NCBI RefSeq assembly: GCF_013302895.1
Contig: NZ_VJOK01000001.1
Location: 6,706,488 to 6,760,442, forward strand
Origin: Streptomyces albus subsp. chlorinus
Lineage (GTDB): Bacteria; Actinomycetota; Actinomycetes; Streptomycetales; Streptomycetaceae
Direction: 5' to 3'
DNA length: 53,955 nt
The translations under genes and the position numbers were made by a program. Below the pieces are notes generated by a model. It did not search any database. It was not told the origin of the DNA and saw only the letters and a program-made list of their open reading frames with translations. Of the stretch, positions 1 through 8,049 are shown one piece after another (within the stretch, counting starts at the first letter, position 1; every line of letters starts with the position of its first letter).

Positions 1-182
1 GCGGTGGGCGCGGCAGGCGGGACCTCTGGCGCACCCCCGGTGCGGGGAGGCCGACCACGACGGCCGGCGCCCGGTGGCGGGAGGACGACCACGACCGCGA
101 CCAGCACGCCCGGCCGCTTCGCGGAAGGGGCCGGGCCGCCCGGGGCCTCGCCCGGCCCGCCACCGACGACCTCTGGAGCCCC

Positions 183-1325
183 ATGCCGCACCGCTTCCTG
201 CTGCTGAGTGCCGGCATGGGCGCGGGTCACGACGCGGTCGCCCACGAACTCGCGGCCCGGCTGCGGTCCCGTGGCCACACCGCCGCCGTCCGCGACGTCC
301 TCACCCTGCTTCCGGCGGGCACCGGACGCGCGCTGCGCGCCGGCTACCGCGCCACCGTCCGCCATCTGCCCGGCCTGTACGGCGCGGTCTACGCGGGCTT
401 CCTCGCGGCGAGCACCACGCCCCGGCCGCGCCTGAGCAGCGCGCCCCTCGCGGCCCTCGCCGAGCGCCCGTTGCTGCGCGCCGTCGCCCACTGGCGCCCC
501 GACGTCGTCGTACCGACCTTCCACCTGTGCGCCCAGGTGACCGGGCGGCTGCGCGCCCGCGGTGCGCTGTCCGTGCCGGCGGCCGTCGTCGTGGTGGACT
601 TCGCCGTCCACCGCGGCTGGCTGCACTCCGGCAACGACCTCCACCTGTGCGTCACCGAGACCGCCACCCAGGACGTCCGGGCCGCCACGGGACGCGCGGC
701 CCGGACCACCGGCCCCGTGGTGCCCGACCGGTTCTTCGACCCCCGGGACGCGGACGGACGGTGGCGGGCCCTCCTGCACCGGCACGCGGCGGCGCTCCCC
801 GGCGCGGACGCCGCCCCGCAGGACCGGCCCGCCGTCCTGCTGTCCACCGGCGCCTGGGGCGTGGGCACCGGGCTCCTGGAGACGGCACGGCGGCTGTCGG
901 CGGACGGCTGCCTGCCCGTCCTGCTGTGCGGCAACGACGAGCGCCTCCGCCGCCGCGCCGCCCGCCGGCCCGGTGTGCTGCCCCTCGGCTGGGTGACCGA
1001 TCTGCACCGGCTGATGGCCGCCGCCGATGTCCTGCTCGACAACGCCGCCGGGCAGACCGCCGCCCAGGCCCTCGCGGCGGGGCTGCCCGTCGTCGGCTAC
1101 CGCCCCCTGCCCGGGCACGCCGTGGCGGGCGTCGAGGCGATGGCCCGGGCCGGACTGTCCTGCCACGCCGAAGGGGAGGGGGAGCCGGTCCGGGCGGTCC
1201 GCGCGCTGGCGGCCCCCGGCCCCGCCCGGACCCGGCAGACCGAGGCCGCCCGTGCCGCGTTCCGTGCGGACGCGGCGGCCGAGCTGGAACGGCTGGCCGC
1301 CGCGGCGAGCAGCCCGGTGGGCTGA
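183..1325 (+). CDS. MGDG-synthase-like (GT28 family) glycosyltransferase
   Basis: Predicted 380-aa cytosolic or membrane-associated glycosyltransferase. The N-terminus (LLLSAGMGAGHDAVA) is the glycine-rich start of the monogalactosyldiacylglycerol synthase / processive diacylglycerol glucosyltransferase N-domain. The C-terminal half has the donor-binding pattern of GT28 enzymes (LLSTGAWGVGTG near residue 220, then LPLGWVTDLHRLMAAADVLLDNAAGQTAAQALAAG as separate blocks around residues 262-300). The likely reaction is transfer of a sugar from a nucleotide donor to a lipid or polyprenyl acceptor; substrate not deducible. ATG at 183 is preceded by GGAG with a 4-nt spacer. It stands alone, with 521 bases of gene-poor DNA downstream. 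The family call is fairly secure, the acceptor is unknown. Confidence 0.8.
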   Translation: MPHRFLLLSAGMGAGHDAVAHELAARLRSRGHTAAVRDVLTLLPAGTGRALRAGYRATVRHLPGLYGAVYAGFLAASTTPRPRLSSAPLAALAERPLLRAVAHWRPDVVVPTFHLCAQVTGRLRARGALSVPAAVVVVDFAVHRGWLHSGNDLHLCVTETATQDVRAATGRAARTTGPVVPDRFFDPRDADGRWRALLHRHAAALPGADAAPQDRPAVLLSTGAWGVGTGLLETARRLSADGCLPVLLCGNDERLRRRAARRPGVLPLGWVTDLHRLMAAADVLLDNAAGQTAAQALAAGLPVVGYRPLPGHAVAGVEAMARAGLSCHAEGEGEPVRAVRALAAPGPARTRQTEAARAAFRADAAAELERLAAAASSPVG

Positions 1326-1846
1326 GCCGGCGCGGGCCGCCGAAGAATCCCCGGGTGTCCGCCGCGAGCTGTTCCGGGGCCTCCATGGCGAGGAGGTGGC
1401 CGCCGGACCTCGCTCCGGCCGGCGCACGACGGCGTGGTCGCGCTCGGCCCGGGGGCGCGCCGTCACGCCGTGCGCCGAGAGTGGGGCCGCCGCGCTGTCC
1501 GAAGGGCGTTCGGCAACGGGCGGCGCGCTGTCACGCCGTGCCGCGGAGAGCGGGACCGCGGTCGGTACGGTTCCGCGCCGACGCCGACGCCGACGCCTGT
1601 GCCCGCCCCCGCCCCCGTCCGGTTCCGCGCCCGCGCCGCCGTTCAGGGCGCCGGCCCCGCCGCTCCAGCGCTCCTGATCCGTGCGCCCGGTCCACCCGGA
1701 TGCGCCTTGGCCAGAGGTCTTCCGACGGGGGAGAATGCCGCTCCCGAAGAACGGCCGGCACGGGGGGCGGCGGTCTTCGGTGGCGGTCCGGCCCCGGAGC
1801 GGTCCGGGCGGAACCCGGTGCGTCGGTGAAGGGGAGGGCAGGTCGG
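1326..1846. other. gene-poor spacer
   Basis: I see no credible gene in this stretch. Long open frames exist on both strands but are arginine/proline-rich GC artefacts. GTCACGCCGTGC occurs twice and a short GCCGAC trinucleotide-type run lies near 1577-1592. The AadA-like gene that follows probably has its promoter in the last 100 bases. Confidence 0.5.
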
Positions 1847-2650
1847 GTGGCGCTGGCGGAGCAGGTCGTGGAGGTGGTCCGGCGGGTGCTCGGGCCCGCT
1901 GTACGGGGGGCGTACCTCCACGGGTCCGCGGTACTGGGCGGGCTGCGGCCGCACAGCGATGTCGATGTGTTCGTGGTGGCGCGGCGGCGCACGACCCAGG
2001 AGGAACGCCGGGCGCTCGTCGCCGAACTGCTCCCGGTCTCCGGGGAGAAGGCCCGGACGGGTCCGGCGCGCCCCGTGGAGCTGACGGTCGTGGCCGAGGG
2101 CGACATCCGTCCCTGGCGCTATCCGCCGTGGTGCGAGTTCCAGTACGGCGAGTGGCTGCGCGAGGAGTACGAGCGCGGTGAGATCCCCGCCCCCGCACCG
2201 AGTCCGGATCTGGCCCTGCTGGTCACGGTGGTGCTGCGCGGGAACACGGCGCTGTACGGGCCGCCACCGGCGCGGCTGCTCGACCCGGTGCCGGACGAGG
2301 ACCTGGAGAGGGCGCTCATCGCCGCCGTGCCCGAGCTGCTGTCCGAGCTGGAGAGCGACACCCGCAACGCCGTCCTGACGCTGGCCCGCATCTGGCGGAC
2401 CCTCGCGACGGGCGTGATCGACCCCAAGGACGCGGCGGCGGCCTGGGCACTGGAGCGGCTGCCCGCGCGGCACCGCCCCGTCCTGGCCCGCGCCCGCGCC
2501 GTCTACCGGGGGGAGGAGGCCGAGCACTGGTCGGACCTGCGGCCCGCGTTGGCGCCGTTCGCCGCCCATATGGCCGGTGTCCTCGGACGGTTCACCCCGC
2601 CCGGCACCGGAGCGCCGGGCGCGCTCCACGGCACCGGGGGACCCTCGTGA
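1847..2650 (+). CDS. AadA-like aminoglycoside nucleotidyltransferase
   Basis: About 267 aa, close to the usual length of aminoglycoside 3''-adenylyltransferases. The nucleotidyltransferase signature is visible near residue 25 (YLHGSAVLGGL followed by HSDVDVFVV), giving the GS-x-D-x-D metal and nucleotide site. The C-terminal half is the helical DUF4111-type domain (RNAVLTLARIW, near residue 165). Such enzymes transfer AMP to a streptomycin or spectinomycin hydroxyl, but many Streptomyces homologues are uncharacterised, so resistance is inferred. I chose GTG 1847 because GGGGAGGG sits about 7 bases upstream; GTG 1826 is in frame but has no ribosome-binding site. The much longer open frame reaching back to base 74 overlaps the preceding gene and has no protein-like composition. 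Confidence 0.78.
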   Translation: MALAEQVVEVVRRVLGPAVRGAYLHGSAVLGGLRPHSDVDVFVVARRRTTQEERRALVAELLPVSGEKARTGPARPVELTVVAEGDIRPWRYPPWCEFQYGEWLREEYERGEIPAPAPSPDLALLVTVVLRGNTALYGPPPARLLDPVPDEDLERALIAAVPELLSELESDTRNAVLTLARIWRTLATGVIDPKDAAAAWALERLPARHRPVLARARAVYRGEEAEHWSDLRPALAPFAAHMAGVLGRFTPPGTGAPGALHGTGGPS

Positions 2651-2891
2651 CGGCCGGACCCGTCGGACCCCGCCGTTCCGGTCCCCGGGCCCACGGCCCT
2701 CTCGGCCCGCCCCGGAGCCGCCCTCCCGAACGGGACCCGGGCGGGCGGGCCGTTCGGGGTGTCCGTACGGAGGGGGCGCCGGCCGGCCGACTCCCGACTG
2801 CCCGGTCGGTCAACCGCAGGCGTGCGCGAACGCCGGCCCCCGGGGGCGACGCGCCGGAGGCGGCCCCATGCCGCGCTGTGCGCCCGTCGCC

Positions 2892-3368
2892 TCAGGTGTG
2901 GATGGCGAGCTTGAACTGGGCGTGGACGAGGTGGCGGGCGCGGGAGTCGTTGTGCGAGACGCGGAGCGCCAGCGGTACGCCCGGGTGCACGAACAACTCG
3001 TGGTGTTTGGTGAAGCACTGCATCCCGGGGGAGGGGCGCCTGTGGTCGGTCGCCGTGGTGTTCACCGGATCGTCGGTCAGCCGGAGCGGGTCGCGTACGA
3101 ACTGGTCGCGCAGCTCGCTGTAGTCGCCCGCTTCCCAGTAGATCAGCGCGGTGAGGGAGCCCCAGCCGTCGACCGAGGGCCAGATGAGGCCGGACCGGTC
3201 GTCGGCGCGCCAGTTGGTCACCTCGTAGCCGTCCGGCTGCCGTACCTGGTGCATCCCCTCCGCGTCGTAGGACTCGCCGCCGCCGAACGGGAACCGCACC
3301 ACGTGGTACGACCCGCTCGCGACTCTCTGGCGTTCGTTCAGGATCAGCGAGCACACGGGTGTGGGCAT
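2892..3368 (-). CDS. conserved hypothetical protein, 158 aa
   Basis: I do not recognise the family. The protein begins MPTPVCSLILNERQRV and has balanced, folded-protein composition with several aromatic residues (GLIWPSVDGWGS, ALIYWEAGDYSEL). It lacks a signal peptide or membrane segment. The ATG at 3368 has GGAGGGA about 8 bases upstream and in-frame sequence above it is arginine-rich nonsense, which fixes the start. It is divergent from the P-loop kinase gene that starts 178 bases away, so the two may share a promoter region. Calling it a real gene is well supported by codon use; its function is open. Confidence 0.7.
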   Translation of the reverse strand: MPTPVCSLILNERQRVASGSYHVVRFPFGGGESYDAEGMHQVRQPDGYEVTNWRADDRSGLIWPSVDGWGSLTALIYWEAGDYSELRDQFVRDPLRLTDDPVNTTATDHRRPSPGMQCFTKHHELFVHPGVPLALRVSHNDSRARHLVHAQFKLAIHT

Positions 3369-3545
3369 CGACTCGCTCCCTCCTCGCCTCGGCACACCCG
3401 CCCCGCGCGGCGGTGCGGGCCTTCCCGTCGGGGACAGGATGCGCCGCCGCGGCACGGATGGCGATGGCCCGGACGCACACGGTCGCACCGACCCCGCCGC
3501 TCCCAGGGCGGGGGTGGGTACCCCGACGGCGAGGAGGTGGTGCGG

Positions 3546-4034
3546 ATGCCCGTGAGGAGGACGGTCCCGGACGTCGCCGTGCTGGTCGGGCTCCAGGCCT
3601 CGGGGAAGTCCACGTTCTGCGACCGGCACCTCACCGGTCGGTACCTGCTGGTCAGCAAGGATTTCTTTCCCCGCTCCGCGCGGAACAAGCAGCGAAGGCA
3701 ACTGCGCCTCGTCGAGGAGGCGCTGGGCGCGGGGCGGTCGGTCGCCGTGGATAACACCAACCCCTCGGCGCGGGAATGGGAGCCGCTGGTCGCCCTGGCG
3801 CACGCGCACGGCGCGACGGTCACCGCCTACTGGTTCCCGCCCGATCCGGCGGGGTCGCTGCGGCGCAACGCGCTCCGGGAGGGGCGTGACCGGGTGCCGG
3901 AGGCCGGCGTGCTGGCCACTCTCCGACGGCTCCGCGCCCCCGCCGCCGACGACGGTTTCGACACCGTCTGGCAGGTGGGCTTCGACGGCCGGGGCGGGTT
4001 CGCGGTCCGCCGACTGCCGGAAACGGCAGGCTGA
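3546..4034 (+). CDS. PNK-type P-loop 5'-kinase
   Basis: A 162-aa AAA_33-type kinase. Walker A is GLQASGKST at residues about 13-21. The block AVDNTNPSAREW near residue 68 matches the AIDNTNP motif typical of the kinase domain of polynucleotide kinase-phosphatase and T4 Pnkp. A lid arginine region (RRNALREGRDRVPE) follows near residue 104. This suggests phosphorylation of a 5'-hydroxyl nucleic acid end or a similar polyol. GAGGAGGT lies just before the ATG. A HAD phosphatase of the Pnkp type is convergent 209 bases downstream, which hints at the two halves of a Pnkp encoded as separate proteins. Small-molecule kinase activity cannot be excluded. Confidence 0.72.
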   Translation: MPVRRTVPDVAVLVGLQASGKSTFCDRHLTGRYLLVSKDFFPRSARNKQRRQLRLVEEALGAGRSVAVDNTNPSAREWEPLVALAHAHGATVTAYWFPPDPAGSLRRNALREGRDRVPEAGVLATLRRLRAPAADDGFDTVWQVGFDGRGGFAVRRLPETAG

Positions 4035-4243
4035 ACGCCCCCTCCCCGCCCCGTCGTCGCCACGTGTGCCGTTCGCGGGGTGGGCCGTCCCCCGGAGGTG
4101 TCACCGGCGGGCGCGGCATCGGGCGCGGCATCGGGGAGGGGCAGGTGATCGGCGCCTCCACCGGGGCAGCCGTCGGCGGGCGTCTTCGACGCGGCAGCCC
4201 TCGGCGGGTGCGGCAGCTGTCGGCGCGAGTCGCCCGGCGCGCG

Positions 4244-4753
4244 TCAAGTGCGCCCTTCCGCTTCCTGGACGGCTTCCAGTACCGGCTCCTGGCTCATCCA
4301 GTCCGCGCGCAGCACCGGGAAGCCCGCGCGCTCGTAGGCGAGGCACACCTGCGCGTCGTCGTCCACCACCAGCAGGACGGGGCGCTCGCGGGCGAGGTGC
4401 CGCAGCAGCTCCGGCTTGGCGACCCGCGCGGGGCGGCGGTCCCGCTCGGCGCGCATGAGGAGCCGGTCGCCGGGCAGGTCCTGCTCGCGGAGCCACGCCA
4501 GGGTGTCGGCGCGGCAGCGTTCGGGGCGTCCGGTGACGTAGGCGAGTTCCCCCTCCCGCGCCTTCTCGCGGGCCAGAGCGACGCCCTCGGCCAGCGGCGG
4601 GTCGTGGACGGCCGCGGCGAAGAAGGCTTCCCAGTCGCGGGGGCGCCGCTGGAGGAGCGGCAGCCGGTGCCGGACATCGGCCAGCGTCCCGTCCAGATCG
4701 AACACCACCACCGGCGCGGTCACCGCCCCCGCTTCCGCCTTCCCCTTCGCCAC
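4244..4753 (-). CDS. HAD-superfamily phosphatase, Pnkp 3'-phosphatase-like
   Basis: 169 aa. HAD motif I is VFDLDGTLADVRHRL near residue 18, with nucleophile and acid/base aspartates. Motif II is AYVTGRPERCR near residue 72, and motif III/IV is the VLLVVDDDAQVCLAYERAG block near residue 127 split around the aspartates. The DxDGTLAD-x-xHR start and VTGR motif are characteristic of the T4 Pnkp C-terminal phosphatase and its bacterial relatives. GTG at 4753 is preceded by AAGGAG at 7 bases. The gene faces the PNK-type kinase end to end, so although not an operon the pair may act on the same substrate. Exact substrate unknown. Confidence 0.75.
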   Translation of the reverse strand: MAKGKAEAGAVTAPVVVFDLDGTLADVRHRLPLLQRRPRDWEAFFAAAVHDPPLAEGVALAREKAREGELAYVTGRPERCRADTLAWLREQDLPGDRLLMRAERDRRPARVAKPELLRHLARERPVLLVVDDDAQVCLAYERAGFPVLRADWMSQEPVLEAVQEAEGRT

Positions 4754-4901
4754 CGCCCAGCTCCTTCGGCGTCCGACGCTCCCCCGCCTGCCTTCTCATG
4801 GAAACAGACGAGGGTGTGTACCGGGATGTCCGGCGGGGCACCCGTGGTGGGCGCGTCCGCCGGCGTGCGGAGGGTCCGGCGAGAGGTTTCGGGAGGTCTT
4901 G

Positions 4902-5249
4902 GTGACGGAGAACCTGGGGAATTACGCGCCGACCGCCGGCCACACGCCGGACGCGGACCTGACCGGGTACCACGTCGAGGCGCCCGACGGCCGCGCCGGC
5001 ACGGTCGACGAGAACTCCACGGAGATCGGTTCCGGGTACCTGGTGGTGGACACCGGCCCGTGGATCTTCGGCAAGAAGGTGCTCCTCCCGGCCGGCGCGG
5101 TCCTGGGCATCAGCAACGCCGACCGGACCGTCCGCGTCGCCCTGTCCAGGGAACAGGTCAAGGCGGCCCCCGAGTTCGACGAGGACAGGCACCTGGGCGA
5201 CCCGCGCCACCGGGACCAGCTCGGCGGCCGGCACAGCAGGGGCCACTGA
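4902..5249 (+). CDS. PRC-barrel domain protein
   Basis: 115 aa. A PRC-barrel-like fold is suggested by the ADLTGYHVEAPDGRAGTVDE region near residues 19-38 (read as two blocks) followed by short beta strands (GYLVVDTGPW, KVLLPAGAVLGI) and a charged tail rich in His and Asp. Such domains bind RNA, membranes or photosystem or stress partners; in actinomycetes they are common stress-associated small proteins. GTG 4902 is chosen over TTG 4899 because GGAGG at 4892-4896 leaves a 5-base spacer to GTG and almost none to TTG. Function unproven. Confidence 0.65.
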   Translation: MTENLGNYAPTAGHTPDADLTGYHVEAPDGRAGTVDENSTEIGSGYLVVDTGPWIFGKKVLLPAGAVLGISNADRTVRVALSREQVKAAPEFDEDRHLGDPRHRDQLGGRHSRGH

Positions 5250-5282
5250 GACCGGGACCCTGCCCGGCCCGGCCCGCCCCCG

Positions 5283-5408
5283 GTCACAGCTCCCGGTCCC
5301 GGACCCCGGGTCACAGCTCCCAGGCCACGGACCCCAGGTCACAGGCGGGAGGTCGCACGCGGGCCTCCGGTCACAGGTTCCCGGCCGCACGCGCGCCCCC
5401 AGTCACAG
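5283..5408. repeat. degenerate 27-32 bp repeats carrying GTCACAG
   Basis: GTCACAG recurs at 5283, 5310, 5338, 5370 and 5402, each followed by a GC-rich arm such as CTCCCGGTCCCGGAC or CTCCCAGGCCACGGAC. The array lies between the PRC-barrel gene and the 3' end of the transposase-like gene and slightly enters the latter. There are no unique spacers, so it is not a CRISPR array. Confidence 0.6.
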
Positions 5409-6671
5409 GCAGGCGCGGCCCCACCCCCTCGCCGCCAAGGGATCGGCGTCCGGCCGCAGTCCGGCCAGTTCGGTGGCCGCATGGGCGACCGAGGCGAGCG
5501 TGGCGTGCCGGTTCCACCCCGCGTACGAGCGGCCCACGAAGTCCCGTATCCCCACGCGTTCGGCCAGCGGCACGCCCTGCCGCTCCACCCGGCGGCTCAG
5601 CCCCACGAGCCGCAGCAGGGCGGAGTGGTCGGCCCGCGCCATGTCCGTCAGCCAGAGTTCCTCGGGCCACCGGGAGCGGCCGCCGCCCACACCGATCAGC
5701 AGCAGGTCCCCGTTCCCGGTGCCGCGTTGCCCGGAGGCTTCCCGTACGGCCGGGAGGCGCACCCGTGCCGTGACGACCAGCTCCGGTGTGTCCGGGGTGC
5801 CGGACGGGATCAGGGCCACGCGGTTCCGGCCGGCCCTGGCCATCCGCGCGATGCGGCTCGCCTGCAGGGGGCTGTCGCCCCACCCCGGCAGCGAGGGGTC
5901 GTTGGGCAGCAGCCAGGTGTCCGGGGCGATCTTCGAGACGTGCCGGAGCCCCGCCGCGCCGAGCCGGGCGACCAGTTTGATGCCGTCCAGCCGCTCGGCG
6001 TTGAGCACCACCGGGCGACGCGGCAGCGACAGGCGCGCCGCCGTCTCCACGTAGGCGTTCACCATCGCCTCCTCCGGTGTCCGCCAGGCGGCCGGGTCCG
6101 TGCCCGGCACCGTCCCGCGGCAGTCGTCGGGGGTGCCTCTCGGCGACTGGGAGGGCAGGTGCAGCTGCCAGTTCAGCGGGTGCGCGGTCTGCGCGGTCAC
6201 GCCCCACACGCCGGTCACCTGCTGGGCGGTGACGGCCTGCCCCCGCTCCCAGGAGAAGGTGCGGGTCACGCCCGCCGAGTGCGTGCCGGACTTCGGGATG
6301 AGCAGCGGATGGACCACGTAGGCGCGCGGTGGCAGCCGTTGGAGGACATGGCGTCCCAGGGCTTCCCGCATGGGGTCCCATTCCCATGTCGAGTCGTTGA
6401 TGAAGTGGTGCAGGCCCTGATCGTTGACCTGGTCCCCCAGGAATGCGGCGATGTTCCGCACCGATTTCCTTCCGGTCGCTCCCAGCAGACCACGCAGGTA
6501 CATCAATCCTTTTCGGCGTTGGTCCGCCCGCGGGAGCGAGGCGAAAACGACGGGGGAGAGTTCCGCCACCGAACGGTCGAGGGCAGGTCTTCCGGTGGTT
6601 TCCGGGCCGGGGCCGTCCGTCGGGTCGTCCAGTAATGCGATGCAGTCGGGTTCGCGGTTGACGAGAGTCAT
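5403..6671 (-). CDS. IS701-like transposase homologue, catalytic residues lost
   Basis: 422 aa, the size of IS701-family transposases. The N-terminal region VVFASLPRADQRRKGLMYLRGLL (read across residues 41-63) and the C-terminal VGRSYAGWNRHATL segment match the family scaffold. The segment that should carry the first catalytic aspartate (DDTGFPKKG in active members) reads HPLLIPKSG at residues 121-129. The second site reads VVLNAERLDG instead of VxADxGYG, and the third-site region lacks the expected YQELK glutamate context. ATG 6671 has AGGAGG 7 bases upstream. I see no terminal inverted repeats or target duplication. The protein is therefore probably a domesticated, non-transposing DNA-binding protein at the edge of the biosynthetic cluster; a regulator role is speculation. 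Confidence 0.75.
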   Translation of the reverse strand: MTLVNREPDCIALLDDPTDGPGPETTGRPALDRSVAELSPVVFASLPRADQRRKGLMYLRGLLGATGRKSVRNIAAFLGDQVNDQGLHHFINDSTWEWDPMREALGRHVLQRLPPRAYVVHPLLIPKSGTHSAGVTRTFSWERGQAVTAQQVTGVWGVTAQTAHPLNWQLHLPSQSPRGTPDDCRGTVPGTDPAAWRTPEEAMVNAYVETAARLSLPRRPVVLNAERLDGIKLVARLGAAGLRHVSKIAPDTWLLPNDPSLPGWGDSPLQASRIARMARAGRNRVALIPSGTPDTPELVVTARVRLPAVREASGQRGTGNGDLLLIGVGGGRSRWPEELWLTDMARADHSALLRLVGLSRRVERQGVPLAERVGIRDFVGRSYAGWNRHATLASVAHAATELAGLRPDADPLAARGWGRACL

Positions 6672-8049
6672 GCCGTGCCTCCTGGTGGGTGCGCGGTGCG
6701 TTTCCCGGACCGCGCACGGGCGTGCGCGGTCGTGATCGATGTGGTGAGCGGACAGGTGCGAGGGCGGATACGGGCCTGGGGCCTGCCGGTGGGCCCTGCG
6801 GGCAAGGGGCCGCCGGGGCCGGCCGCGAGGTGTCCGTGCCCTGGTCCCGGTCTCCGGCGCGGGACGACCGGCACCTGGGCACGTCGCGAGTGCCGTGCGC
6901 GGGCGCGTCGGTACGGCGCACCCGGTCGTGCGCGGGCACGTCCGCCGGGTCCGCGGAAGGAGGCTCCGGTGCGGCCTGGCGGAGCGTGCGGCGTCGTCGG
7001 CGCACGTCGTCGGCGGTCCGGAGCGCGGTGGTGGGTGGGAGTGGCTGTCACATGTCCGGTACGGGGGTACCGGCTTCCGGGCCTCGGTCCGGCCCGTCAG
7101 GGGCGGAGGGGAGAGCGGGTCCGGGAGGAGAGGGCCCCCGCGTGCGGGTGCGCACTGCGTGGCGGGCCGAGTCGGTCGCGTACGGAGCGGAAGCGGCGTA
7201 CGGAGCGGAGGGGCACCGTGCGGGCTGCCGGCACGGCGGGGGACGCGGGAGGCTCAGTCACGCCCTCGCGGGAAGGCGGGGCGTGGCGCGCGGCGGTCGG
7301 GACGGACGCGCGGGCGCGGCGCGGTCGCTGGGGCGGTACGGCGCCAGGGTTCGGTCAATTCCCGCGGTGCTCGGTACACGTACATTTCTCCCCCTATTTT
7401 TCCGGCCCTGGGTCGATTGGTCGTCGGAATGAGGGGGCGAATAGCTGCGGTTACCATGTGTATAAGAATCCGCAGCCTGTTCTTCCCCCGTTCCCTAAGG
7501 CTGCGAAAATCCAAACCCACGGGCGGTGTGCGGCGCAAGGTCGTCAGCGGGTCAGCTGGTCATGAGCCGGGTCAGGGTGGTCAGCGGGACGGCGGGCAGC
7601 CGATATTCCCGTGAACGCCCCCGAGACAGTCAGGAATCCGTGTGCGGCGCCGGGGAAAGCCACGGATTCCGTGGGTGACGGCGCGCTCCGCTGATGGGGA
7701 TGTCCGGTTCCGCTGCGGGCGGATGCGGCGGGTGGCCCCGGGGGACTCGTGGTTTCCTACCAGACGGTTCCCCACCGAGCCCCTCCGGCGGGGAGCCGCC
7801 CTCCGGAGCGGGCCCGTGCCGGGGACGACCCCGCCCCTCGCGTGGACTCCGCCCGGCCTGCCGGCCCCCCTCGCACCGGAGCGGGCACCACGGTGCGGGA
7901 CGGGCCGGCGGTGGGTCGTCGCGGTCAGCAGCGGTCGGGAACGGGTCAGGAACGGGTCAGGTGCGGGTCACGGCGGGTCAGAAGCCGGTGGTGCGGCGGG
8001 GCGCGCAGGGCGCCGTCCGTTCCGTCGGGGACGAGGCGGGGGCGGGGTT
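6672..8049. other. 1.4-kb region without a convincing gene
   Basis: No open frame here has protein-like composition. The segment 7365-7520 is clearly less GC-rich than its surroundings and looks like promoter or degenerated DNA. It contains GCTGCGG (7444-7450) facing CCGCAGC (7470-7476). A second dyad, GGAATCCGTG (7633-7642) with CACGGATTCC (7661-7670), lies downstream. The right end carries an 11-bp tandem repeat at 7938-7980. It separates the transposase-like gene from the nitrite-forming pair and may be the left border of the cluster. Confidence 0.5.
7938..7980. repeat. 11-bp tandem repeat (GGAACGGGTCA)
   Basis: Two exact copies of GGAACGGGTCA at 7938-7948 and 7949-7959 are followed by GGTGCGGGTCA (7960-7970) and CGGCGGGTCA (7971-7980). 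It lies about 70 bases beyond the stop codon of the CreD-like lyase gene. Confidence 0.7.

Noticed and set aside
74..2650. A single 858-aa open frame across the first two genes
   Set aside because: The region before 1847 in this frame is arginine/proline-rich and overlaps the glycosyltransferase gene in another frame; only the AadA-like part is protein-like.
5283..5408. CRISPR or iteron array
   Set aside because: Repeats are degenerate, 27-32 bp apart, partly inside a coding region, with no replication or cas genes.
5403..6671. Active insertion sequence
   Set aside because: No terminal inverted repeats or target duplications seen and the DDE residues are missing.
7254..7538. 94-aa gene on the minus strand in the gene-poor region
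   Set aside because: No ribosome-binding site, composition is unlike the neighbouring genes and no motif is recognisable.
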